NCBI RefSeq assembly: GCF_033115175.1
Contig: NC_084827.1
Coordinates: forward strand, 19,152,001-19,216,000
Length of the DNA: 64,000 nucleotides
Origin: Lepus europaeus
Taxonomy: Eukaryota; Chordata; Mammalia; Lagomorpha; Leporidae
Direction: 5' to 3'
The position numbers were made by a program, and so were the translations under genes. This document shows, piece by piece, positions 1-11,397 of this stretch. The notes beneath the pieces were generated by a model. The model did no database searches, was not told the origin of the DNA, and saw nothing but the letters and a program-made list of their open reading frames with translations. Position 1 is the stretch's first letter; every line of letters begins with the position of its first letter.

Positions 1-11
1 ATTTATTTACC

Positions 12-340
12 TTTTTTTTTTTTTGACAGGCAGAGTGGATAGTGTGAGAGAGAGACAGAGAGAAGGGTCTTCCTTTTGCCGTTGGTTTACCCTCCAATGG
101 CCGCTGCGGCCAGCGCATCTCGCTGATCCGAAGCCAGGAGCCAGGTGCTTTTCCTGGTCTCCCTTGCGGGTGCAGGGCCCGAGCACTTGGGCCATCCTCC
201 ACTGCCTTCCTGGGCCATAGCAGAGAGCTGGCCTGGAAGAGGGGCAACCGGGACAGAATCCGGCGCCCCGACCGGGACTAGAACCTGGTGTGCCGGCGCC
301 GCAAGGTGGAGGATTAGCCTGTTAAGCCACGGCGCTGGCC
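12..340 (-). mobile_element. CSINE, young full-length
   Basis: Poly(T) then GACAGGCAGAGTGG at left and GCGCTGGCC head at right: a minus-strand CSINE with pure A-tail. Confidence 0.9.
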
Positions 341-342
341 AC

Positions 343-631
343 CTTTAAAAAAAAAAAAATTTGTTTACTTATTTGAAAGGCAGTTACAGAGAGAAGGAGG
401 GAGAGAGAGAGAGATCCTCCATCTGCTGGTTCACTCACCAAATGGCCAGGCCAGACTGAAGCCAGGAACCCAGAACTCCATCCAGGTCTCCTACACGGGT
501 AGGACGTGGGCCATCTTCTGCTGCCTTCCCAGGTGCACTGGCAGGGAGCTGGATCAGAAGCTGAGCAGCTACTCAGATGGGATGCAGGTGTCGCAGGTGG
601 AGGCTTAACTTTGCATCACAACATTGGCCCC
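343..631 (-). mobile_element. CSINE, older copy
   Basis: Tail (GAAAGGCAGTTACAGAGAG reversed) to head (CATTGGCCC), abutting the young copy on its left. Confidence 0.8.
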
Positions 632-747
632 TCTTATTTCTCTTTAAAAACAGTTTTATTCAGATATCATGGATATAAAAATTTATATACATTTAATTGG
701 TATACATTTAAGGTATACAACGTAATGTTCTGATATACAAGGTTACT

Positions 748-940
748 TAAAAATTAATGGAAAATGAAATTAAGATTATTTTGGCACAAAATTTTTGAAA
801 CTCATGCTTATAGGTGGTCTTCAAAGAGTTCATGAAAAGTGCACATTATGAAAGATCTATTCATGCATTTCACTTTTTTTTTTTGCACCAAAACAAACTT
901 ACCTTTTGATCCCATTTGTCCATAAACTTTAAAATACCTT
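748..940. mobile_element. MITE-like palindromic element (old DNA transposon relic)
   Basis: Half-element followed by a fuller copy. CTTCAAAGAGTTCATGAAAA pairs with the inverted TCCATAAACTTTAAAATACC end, and both halves contain the TTTTGGCAC / GTGCCAAAA type core. A sister copy lies at 15762-16477. The family name was not recalled with certainty. Confidence 0.45.
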
Positions 941-1690
941 CTGTATATACACTGTGAAAGGATCACAGTGTAGCTAATTAACATTTTGTGGCTGTTTTTA
1001 GGTTTACAAGTTTCAGTTTCGAGAGGCACCACATCTACTCATCTAGACCTGGTGAGATCCTGGACTTGAGGTCTCGCCTGAAGCCTGGACAAGACTTCTG
1101 GAATCTTCTCTGAAGAGGGGCTATGTACTTTAGGTATAGGATAGGAGCAGATATTATAACCAAATCACTTTCTCAGTCTCATTCCATCCTATACTTGCTG
1201 CCCTGTAGGTAGAATGTGTTTCTTTGGCCCAATATTCATCTTTGCCACATGAGTTGCTTTTGACCAGTGGAATATGGACAGTTTGATTTATGCCATATCC
1301 AAGCGGGAGCTTTAGCTGGGCTTGCCTCGTAGGTGTTGTTTCTTACTTTTGCCCTTTTCTATGAAAATAGTGTGTCCCAAGCAGGAGCTATTCTATCAGC
1401 CCAGCGGTGGAAGCAGAGTGTTGGAGCAGAGCGAACCCAGCAAGCCATGCTGAGTGGGGCAGACCTGCAGCAGCCTTCTAGACTCGAGAGCAAGGCGTCA
1501 GCATTGGTCAGAAATCATGGGATTGAGTCGTTTGTGTTAGTCTACCCCAGGGAACAGTCAGGGTAGACAATGCAAGGGTTTCCATAATTACCGCCTATGA
1601 ATGTTCTTCCTTTTTATAGGTAGTATGACTTCAATTGTCTTGCATTAAAAAAAAAAAAACAAAAAAACTTTAGAGACCAAATTTCTATTT
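940..1690. other. Flank downstream of STRIP2, nothing recognised
   Basis: Unique, moderately AT-rich sequence with one A-run at 1647-1660. No exon, repeat family or open frame that I can support. Confidence 0.5.
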
Positions 1691-1706
1691 CCAGATTATT
1701 TTTCTT

Positions 1707-1712
1707 TTTATT
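1707..1712 (-). terminator. STRIP2: Distal poly(A) signal AATAAA of STRIP2
   Basis: TTTATT on the plus strand reads AATAAA on the transcript strand, and T-rich sequence lies downstream. It is the last canonical signal before the SINE-rich flank. Confidence 0.4.
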
Positions 1713-3810
1713 AAAGTGCTTCAGTAGATAACAGTGTTATCAATCAACATAAACTTTTGCTGAAATATTCACAAGTAAAAATCTTCTCTTTACAAATCAC
1801 TCATGTGTTCTACATAGGAACAGCAATCACCATTGGAAGTCAGTTGACATGAATTTATCCCTGACCACACAGATGGGCTCCCAGACTGGAGATTCAGCTT
1901 GGCTACCTTAGCATACAGGGCTGGGCAGCAGGTCCCGAGAGCCAGGCCCAGCGAGCCTGGGGAAACTCGCTGTGATTTGAAGCTAATCATTCGTCCTTGG
2001 TGCTTTAGTGGCTATACATGCACTGAGAATTAACCTTCCCTCACGCAGGAGTTGTAAGTAACGAACGGTGGGTGACATGTGAGACCTTAGCATGCCTCTG
2101 TGCCTCCGAGGACATACTTGTGCATGCTTTTAAAAGGGCAACGTATCCCTGACACAAAGTGAATGAACTACAGGTTGCTCTCTCCTTGACAACTTGTCTT
2201 TCCATGCGAGTTATATTAAAATCATATTGGGCTGGTCCTGGGTGAATAAAATCCACAGAAGCTATGCTCAGTAAATTATTTTGATTACAGGGGAGACTTC
2301 ATCCTGCCTACGGAGAATTTACAGTTTCTTTTAAGAAGTTCATCCATTGCATGCTTACATTCCTCAGGACTTTTCTATAAAAACGGAAACCCTGCTATCT
2401 GCAAACACAAAGAGGTAAAACCCAGTTTAATTGTGATATGTTGATACAGCTCCTGCAGATATCGCCAGAGTCCTACCATGGCTTCCTAACGAGACTGTGG
2501 CTGACAAAGGGAAGGGTGAATAAGCCAGCTTGGACTAGACCTCCAGAGTGTGCTCCCGGTGCCGTCATAAAGAGATCAGCGGTGTCTGCCCTTGGGGTGG
2601 CGTTAAAGGAGCGTGAAGATCTAGATGACAATGGTGGGGACACAGAGCAGTAAGATATCCTGGCTGAGTCAGGGACTTTCCTACGAGCCTGTTTCGCTGG
2701 GGGGGGAGGATGTGACTCCGCTGTGGAAGAGAGAAGTACAGAGAGGCTGATGCATCAACCCTTCCATCTGCAGTGAAAAGTACAATACGTGTAGGTAGGA
2801 GCAGGATTGCTACATCTCCACATGACACGTTGAAACTGCTAGCAGTAAAAAGGGGGAAAAAAAACACTAATCAACATTGGAGGAGAAGAAAAATGGCCAG
2901 CTGTGATGCTCTTGCTGTTCTTTTCAATTAAAAATAAATCAATCATGGGCACAAATGGACACGACAGCTCAATAAATAAAACCCCCTGTAGTCAGCTTGT
3001 CATTAAAAAAAATGACTTGGATGAAAAGGATAATTTTCTGCAGTGTGTGCGGCCATTTTAAGACTGAAGTAGTTTGAGAAAAACAAGAAGCATCCTTAGA
3101 GAGGGGCTGATTGTTTCGTGCTGATTGTGGCCCTTTAAAAATGGCAGTGTACTTCATGCCCTATACAAGGTACGCAAGGGAGTAATTTTCATATTGAACA
3201 CAGATCTCTTTGGAAATAAAGGGAAAAAACCCTCTACATACACTTTTGTGTAACATGCGGCATTTAGGGAACTGAAAGTCATCATCCTCCACAAAGAAGG
3301 TGCAGGTGCTCCAAAGTCATCTTAGAGCTAACGATTTTAGAAAGAAGTGTCTCAGATTTTAAAATGTAAAATACACTTCACCTCAAAGTTGGTTTTACCG
3401 CACTTCTGACGAGTCCTAGGAATCCAGGGTGAGCAGGAAAACGTGTGCCTATTGTGTGACCTGCACCTGCTCCCTCCCTGTGATGAATGCCATGGGCCCG
3501 ACGTCTTCACCAACGTCTCCTTCTGGGAGCCAGCAGAGGCTAGCCCTGGGTCTAGCTAAGACTCAGGTGGGCAGAGGTCCCACCAAAGAACCGGCAAGGA
3601 TTGATCCACCCAGAGATTTCCAAAGTCAACTGGGCAGCCAACCGAACCCTTGGGCAAGTCAGACAGCAGCCTCACACCATCTCTAGGTCTCCAAGTTCCC
3701 ATACTAGCCCTGAACTACACTTCATGTCCCTGGGCTGGGCCAGGTCTCCCAGAACAAGCAGTCCTGGAGCTGGAAACAGAGGCTGAGTGGGCAGGGTAGA
3801 CAGAGCACCA

Positions 3811-3816
3811 TTTATT
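3811..3816 (-). terminator. STRIP2: Proximal poly(A) signal AATAAA of STRIP2
   Basis: Reads AATAAA on the minus strand, 42 bases after the stop codon. It is immediately followed by a GT-rich stretch (TGGTGCTCTGTCT), the classic arrangement for cleavage. Confidence 0.5.
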
Positions 3817-3857
3817 GGAGCCAACCTCCATCTAGTAGATGCTTTGTTGACAAGGGC

Positions 3858-4108
3858 TCAGTGATTCTGGAGTAGCTCCTCCCAACAGATGGGCTGTGAA
3901 AACACCTCTCTCTCCAGCCAGAGCTCGTAGGAATAGTGGAAATCTTCAGGCAGATCCAGCCTCTGCCCTAGCACGCTCTGCAAACAATTATCCACAGGTG
4001 AAAATTCAGAGTCCTGGGGTCTGTCATACCGGCGGCTGTTAAAAGCCTCGATGTTGGCCCGCAGGGTGCACTCTTCTGCTTGGAAGTCCCATGGCCTCGC
4101 GTCGATGT
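3858..4108 (-). CDS. STRIP2: STRIP2 coding exon 21 (terminal)
   Basis: 251 coding nt, residues 746-828, from [20 protein letters not shown] to CWEELLQNH and TGA at 3860-3858. It carries the conserved [20 protein letters not shown] segment of the family C terminus. Acceptor CCGACACAG. Confidence 0.96.
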
Positions 4109-7100
4109 CTGTGTCGGGAAGAGAGGGAGAAAAAGATGTCCACAGTCAGGACAGCACGCCCCTGCAGAGAGCAAGGTCTGCGGCACTCCATGAGCAATAT
4201 ACAAAGTATACAGCAGGCTGACAATTAAGTTTAAAAAATACACATGATGGGCCGGTGCCGCGGCTCACTAGGCTAATCCTCTGCCTTGCGGCGCCAGCAC
4301 ACCGGGTTCTAGTCCTGGTCGGGGCGCCGGATTCTATCCTGGTTGCCCCTCTTCCAGGCCAGCTCTCTGCTGTGGCCAGGGAGTGCAGTGGAGGATGGCC
4401 CAAGTGCTTGGGCCCTGCACCCCTTGGGAGACCAGGAGAAGCACCTGGCTCCTGCCATCGGATCAGCATGGTGCGCCGGCCGCAGCGGCCATTGGAGGGT
4501 GAACCAATGGCAAAAGGAAGACCTTTCTCTCTGTTTCTCTCTCTCTCACTATCCACTCTGCCTGTCAAAAAAAAAAAAAAAAAAAAAAGATGATGAGGTG
4601 AAGGCTTTCCTGGAGGTAGAAAACAGATCATCTGCTTTGCTTCTACTCAGACACTGTTTCAGGGTTAGAGACACAGTCTCCACACCCTTCACGTCCTCAC
4701 TCAGTGCTTTATCATCACGTACTGCAGTTTGGTTGGGGCTCAGAGTGGCAGCAACAACAGATGTGCCATTTGCAAGATAAAACCTTTAAGAATTTAAACA
4801 GCTAATTGAGCTGTAAGCCTTATAGTAGAAGTTACATCCTGGCTTATTCTTTTTTTTTTTTTTTTTTAATTTTTGACAGGCAGAGTGGACAGTGAGAGAG
4901 AGAGAGACAGAGAGAAAGGTCTTCCTTTTGCCGTTGGTTCACCCTCCAATGGCCACCGCGGTAGCGCGCTGCGGCCGGCGCACCGCGCTGTTCCGATGGC
5001 AGGAGCCAGGTGCTTCTCCTGGTCTCCCATGGGGTGCAGAGCCCAAACACTTGGGCCATCCTCCACTGCACTCCCTGGCCACAGCAGAGAGCTGGCCTGG
5101 AAGAGGGGCAACCGGGACAGGATCGGTGCCCCGACCGGGACTAGAACCCGGTGTGCCGGCACCGCAAGGCGGAGGATTAGCCTGTTGAGCCACGGCGCCG
5201 GCCATCCTGGCTTATTCTATACCAATCACAAGTTCCTTTGATTCTCTAAACTCCTTACTGCAGTATCCTCTAAAATTTAAACACAAAATCCATCAGAAAT
5301 AGTCATTAGTCATCTCACTAAAGGTTTTAAATATCATTATAGGAATAATGGCCAAATCCCTGTATGCCAAATATAAAACAATAAAAAAAAATCCAAAATA
5401 AGTTTTTTCCAATTGTGGTCAATCTTTTTTTAAAATTTAAAAAAATTTTTTGACAGGCAGAGTTAGATAGCGAGAGAGAGAGACAGAGAGAAAAGTCTTC
5501 TTTCCATTGGTTCACCCCCCAAATGGCCGCTACAGCCGGCGCTGCGCCCATCTGGAGCCAGGTGCTTCTCCTGGTCTCCCATGTGGGTGCAGGGGCCCAA
5601 GCACTTGGGCCATCCTCCACTGCCCTCCCGGGCCGCAGCAGAGAGCTGGACTGGAAGAGGAGCAACCAGGACAGAATCCGGCGCCCCAACCAGGACTAGA
5701 ACCCAGAGTGTCAGTGCCGCAGGCAGAGGATTAGCCTAGTGAGCCGCAGCGCTGGCCAATTGTGATCAATCTTGGCATAGTTCTGGTGGTTCAACCAGAC
5801 ATTCCACCTGCTGATGTGAAGCACATGTGGTTCGACCACCACCTAGGGTATACCGTAGACAAAAAGGCTTAACCTCAACTTGTCAAACCTCTAAATCTAA
5901 CTTCCAGTTTATAGGTGATATCATGGACAGCACACCACAAATGGAATAATGGGAGTAACACCACAAAGAAGCAAGCAGACAAATCCAGAAGGGGGATATC
6001 CTGCAGGATAACTGGCTTATTTCTTCACTTAGATGTAGCTTGTGGTCCTAAATGGGATTCAGACCCGGGAAAAACAACTACAAAGATCATTATGGGGGGC
6101 AGGCACCTGGTCCAGTGGTCTAAGTCACTGCTGGGACCCCTGTATCCTGTGCTGAGTGTCAGCGACTCTGCTTCCAGTCCAGCTTCCTACTGATGCACAC
6201 CCGGGAGGCAGCAGGGGATGGCCCAAGTCCCCATGAGTCCCCCGCCTCCCATGTAGGAGATCTGGATTGGGTGCCAGGCTCCTGACTTTGGCCTGGCCCA
6301 GCCCTGGCTGTTGTGGGCATTTGGGGAGTGAACCAGTAGATGGAAGATCTCTCTCTTTCTGTGTCTGTCTTTCAAATAAAATGAAAATAAATAAATAAAA
6401 ATGTTAAAATGAACCTTTAAAATGAAAATCATTTTGTGACAAATGGGAAATGTTGAATATGGGCTTGATTATTAAATAAAATGAAAATGTACTGACATAG
6501 AAAGGAGCAGATAATGTTAGCTGAGAAGATCATAAAATAGCATATATAGGGCTGGCGTTGTGGTCTAGCAGGTTAAGCCATAGCCTGTGATGCTGGCATC
6601 CCATATAAATGCTAATTAGAGTCCTAGCTATTCTACTTCTTATCTGGCTCCCTGGGAGCCCACAGCTTCTTCCTGGTCTCCCACATGGATGCAGGAACCC
6701 AATAATTGGGTCATCTTCTGCTGCTTCCCCAGAAACATTAGCAGAGAGCTGGATCAGAAGTGGAACAGCTGGGTCTTGAACTGGCACCTATATGTGATGC
6801 CAGCATTGCAGGTAGAGGCTTAGTCTGCTATGCCAAAATTCCGGCCCCTGACTTTCAAATAAACAAATCAATTAAAAAAAAACCCAGCATATGTAATTTG
6901 CCTTCAATTTAATGAAATACGCATACATACATACATACATACATATATATATATAAAGATCTAGAAGAATATACAATGCTAACAGTGGCAATCTTTGGGT
7001 GGCACAAATATGTAAGTATGATAATACAGTAAAATATTTGCTTACATTTCTATTTCTTTGTAACAAGAATTATTTTATTATTCCTTTAAGAATTTTATTT

Positions 7101-10100
7101 TTCATTTTATTTGAAAGGCAGAGAGACAGAGAGAAAGACCTTTTGAATGCTGGTTTATTCCCCAAATGCCTGCAACAGCCAGGGTAGGGTCAGGCCAAAG
7201 CCTGGAGCCCAGAACTCAATTTGGGTCTTTCACATGGGTAGCAGGGACTCAGGTTCTTGAGCCATCACACTGCTTCCAAGGATGCATTAGCAGGAAGCAG
7301 GATGGAAAGCAGAGGAGCCAGGACTCAAATCAAGCACTTCAATATGGGAAGTGGGCGTTCCAGTGACTTCAACTGCTCTCCAAACGCCTGTCCCAACCTC
7401 AAATTATTCTAATTTAAAAAATCTTTTGGAGAAAGCTTTCACTTTTGGAAAGGTGATAATCACCTCTCAATTTACTTGTTTTATAAAATGGATTTTTGTA
7501 GTTTACATGGGATAAGATACATGCTAGAATTTGGGGTATTGTCTTAAAGTTTGGTGTATCAGAACCTGACCCCTATAAACACATATTTTCTTACCCAAAT
7601 TAATGGTAAGAGTTCATGCCAAAAGAGTAGAGAGAAACGTTGATTTAGTCTTGTTTAAACTTTGGGCATCAGGCCGGCACTGTGGCATAGTGGATAAAGC
7701 CGCTGCCTGCAATGCTGGCATCCCATATGGGCTCCAGTTCAAGTCCTGGTTGCTCCACTTCCAACCCAGCTCTCTGCTGATGAGCCTGGAAAAGCGGCAG
7801 AGGATGGCCCAAGTACCTCAGTCCCTGCCACCAATGTGGGAGACCAGGAAGAAGCTCCTGGCTCCTGGGTTGGCCTGGCCTGGCCCTGGCCATTGTGGCC
7901 ATTTAGGGAGTGAACCAGCAGATGGAAGACCTCTCTGTCTCTCTCTCTCTCTCTCTCTGTGACTCTGCTTCTCAAATAAATAAATCAATCTTTAAAAAAC
8001 AAACCATAAACTGTGGGTGAGCCTCAGCAGTGGTGAGTGCGAGGACGCTCCCCATCCCCTGGGTGAGCCCTGGCAGCGGCCAGCGCGAGGACGCTCCCCG
8101 TCCCCCGGGTGAGCCCCGGCAGCGGCCAGCGCGAGGACGCTCCCCGTCCCCTGGGTGAGCCCCGGCAGCGGCCAGCGCGAGGACACTCACCGTTCCCGTA
8201 GGCCCAGTCGTCATTCAAGCGGTGGCGCACTTTCTGGTAGATGGCCGACATGGTCTTCATGTTGCTCTTTCTCCACTGGCGCCCCAGGTACTTGGTCTGG
8301 ATCTTCAGCAGCTTCAGGACGTACAGCTGCAGCATGGCCTGCTTCACTTTGAGGGCCCGCTTTAAGATCGGGGCCGATTTGAACACCACCAGCATCTGCC
8401 CATTGAGAGACGGGCAAGATGGTGGTGAGGAAGGGCAAAATCCAAGTCAGACCTGTCTAACCGCGGAACCCCCTACAGTCCACGCTCTGCTTAGATTTTG
8501 TCTTCAAGGACACAGAGTCATTCTTTTACTTATGTCAAAATTCAAAGTTTCGAATATTCCAAGTGCATGGTGTAAAGTGCAGAAGAAATTCTGTTAGCCA
8601 CACATCCCACTTCTACTGTTACCCACAGTTTCTTCTGGAAATATTCTAGGCATGCATATATAACATTTTGTCTTTTTACCTAAAGATCCCCAACCGCACA
8701 TCCTGTCCCATATCTTGTTTTTTAGTTAAAAATATTTACTGAAAATTATTCACATCAGTATAGGACGGCCTCATTCTTTTTAATGGTTGCAGGATATTCT
8801 ATTGTAAGGATGTTTCACTGTCTAACTACTTAGTCCCTTATTAATATGGGCATTTAAGTTGTCAATCTTTCATCATTGCAAGTAATGTTGTGATGGATAA
8901 ACTTAAACTTGCATCATTTGGGATACGTGACTGGAATCCAAACAGCACTGCGGACCCCGCCACCAGAGCTGCCTGAGGGAAAAGAAGTGGACTGGTGCCT
9001 GCTGCTCCAGGGGAGGCGCTCGGAACCGGGAGGTGTGAGGTCTGTGCAGCGTGCGGTAGCTGTCTATGGAGTCTGGGAAGCAGGCAGTTCACACGGATTT
9101 ATGCCTGATTTAAACGTGCTCCGAAGGCCCGCTCACCATGGTCCTGGAATGTTTCCATTTGGTCAGCTTATTGAGGAGCCTCAGGAGGTTGATGCAGGAG
9201 AAGAGGTTCCTCCAGCAGAACTGGTTGTTGTCTCCAGCCTCCTGGAATAAGGAACATCCAGAATGATCTCAGCACTCACAGGGCTTCCACTCCCACGGAA
9301 GCCTGGGAGTCACTGTCGGTCAGGTTAGGTGAAGCCTTTCACGGTGCAGTGCTACCCCCTCACCTTTCTTACAGAGTTCTCAATCCTGTGGTGACCCACT
9401 CAGCTGCCAACCTTGGAGACTCTAGCTAGATGCAAGTACTGGTTAGAGAGATGACACATGAAGTTGAGTCCAGCAGCTTTCTTAGGTAGCTGACTGCTTT
9501 AGGACCGGAAAAGAGATGATAGACTGTTCCCCCATAAACTCTGCACCTATATAAGCTTACGTTTGTAATTGCTAGGAGTTAAGTCCCATTCTGGAGCTTT
9601 TAAACTAGGTTGGATGGATCTAATATTAATTACATTTGATTTTTTATCAGCTCCACCCTCCCCTTATCAAACCATATTGCAGTCAGATGCTTAATTATCC
9701 AGTTTGGAAGGAAAATGGGTGAAAGGTTCACTCTAACCAGATGTTTTTCTTGCATATTTCCTGATAGCTTGTGAGCACCTAACTAGAGATAAAAGATCGA
9801 TGTCAGATTAGAAACAGGTATTTGTTTTTTAGAAATATTTTTCAGAGACAAAAATAAAAGTCCTCATGTGACTTAGGGACCTTTAAATATATTTGGGTGT
9901 CAGAAGCTATATAAATCAATGAGCATGCATGATGGCCAAGTTGAAATCTTAGAAATTCCTCACATCTGTACTGTGATAGGAGAACGTAGGCGTGGGAGAC
10001 GTGTCAAAGTGAGCTGTTGTCTGGTGAATGGAAAATTACCTCCTCCTCCCCTAACTTAATCTGAAGAGGGCAAGAGAGGCACACATCTAATGTAGAATAA

Positions 10101-11366
10101 ATATACAAGATTTTTTTTAAGGTATGAGGCTTTCCAAATATCCAATACCAAGGGCCAAAAAGATTCAGGGGAAACTTTCTAGAAAAATAATTCAGAAATA
10201 ACATTCTCCTTCCTATGGTGAACATTCATCACTGTGCTTTGAACCACGTGCCTGCTTCTGAGGGAAGCTTCATGGGAGCTGGCACACTGGCCAGGCTGGC
10301 GGCCGCAACAGGTCAGGCTCTAGAGCGGTTACATCTTAGGTGGTGAGGGGTCTTGGATTTCTAAGAAACAGGAGAGAGACGCTATGTGGGATAGGGAAGT
10401 ACATTTCCACGGTGGGCTTCCTTGATTCTGATTTCTAACATGGCAGTGGCACCAACGTGTGCGTTCCTCAGCCCCTCAAAGAACAAATGGGAGTGGTGGC
10501 GCGGGCTGCAGCAGCTCTGGCAGCACCGCGACACCTGCCTCCGGCCTCAGCCCTCGCTGCACGGTCTCGGGCAAGTTACTTCCTTTGCTTTCCTGTAAGA
10601 ATTTGAACTGCACAATCTTTTAACATTTCTTCAGCTCTCACCATTCTATAATTCTGCGATTCCTTGGACTTCTTCCAACTGAAAAGAACTACCTCATTCT
10701 TTTTATTTTTTTTTAATTTATTTTTAAAGATTTATTTTATTTATTTTAAAGAGTTACAAAGTCAGGTAGAGACAGAGAGAGAGGTCTTCTATCCGCTAGT
10801 TCACTCCCCAAATGGCCACAATGGCTGGAACTGTGCTGATCCAAAGCCAGGAGCTTCTTCCAGGTCTCCCACACGAGTACAGGGGCCCAAGTACTTGGGC
10901 CATCTTCTATTGCTATAGAAGAGAGCTGGATCGGAAGAGGAGCACTGGGACTAGAACCAGCGCCCATATGGGATGCTGGCGTTTCAAGCCATGGCTTTAA
11001 CCTGCTATGACACTGCGCCGGCCCCTCTCCATTCCTTTTTTTTTTTTTTTTCCCCACAGGCAGAGTGGATAGTGAGAGAGAGACAGAGAGAAAGGTCTTC
11101 CTTTGCCGTTGGTTCACCCTCCAATGGCCGCTGCGGCCGGCACATCGCGCTGATCCGAAGCTAGGAGCCAGGTGCTTCTCCTGGCCTCCCATGCGGGTGC
11201 AGGGCCCAGGGACTTGGGCCATCCTCCACTGCCTTCCCGGGCCATAGCAGAGAGCTGGCCTGGAAGAGGGGCAACCGGGATAGAATCCGGCACCCCAACT
11301 GGGACTAGAACCCGGTGTGCTGACGCCGTTAGGTGGAGGATTAACCTGTTGAGCCACAGCGCTGGC

Positions 11367-11397
<31 letters not shown>

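Larger units (their letters stand above)
1690..3857 (-). other. STRIP2: Probable STRIP2 3' UTR
   Basis: Unique, repeat-poor sequence continues about 2.2 kb past the stop codon. It reaches a minus-strand AATAAA (TTTATT at 1707-1712) followed by T-rich sequence, a reasonable distal poly(A) site. The extent is inferred; long 3' UTRs are usual for this gene. An ATTAAA lies near 2427, and a closer AATAAA at 3811 could give a very short form. Confidence 0.5.
6430..7075 (+). mobile_element. LINE-1 3' UTR-like relic interrupted by a SINE
   Basis: AGAAGAATATACAATGCTAA and following bases (about 6964-7075) resemble the same old L1 3' UTR seen at 18.9 kb. The left arm is 6430-6548. A rearranged CSINE occupies 6549-6889. 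Confidence 0.4.

Noticed and set aside
1-1690. SMKR1, the expected next gene downstream of STRIP2
   Set aside because: No exon resembling it was seen. It probably lies beyond the left edge.
2565-2867. 100-codon minus-strand frame in the STRIP2 3' UTR
   Set aside because: Lies within the probable UTR, with random composition. No evidence of coding use.
4249-4340. tRNA-like A and B boxes (GGTTCTAGTCC) at SINE heads
   Set aside because: These are the tRNA-derived promoters of CSINEs and have no complete cloverleaf. No true tRNA gene was found.
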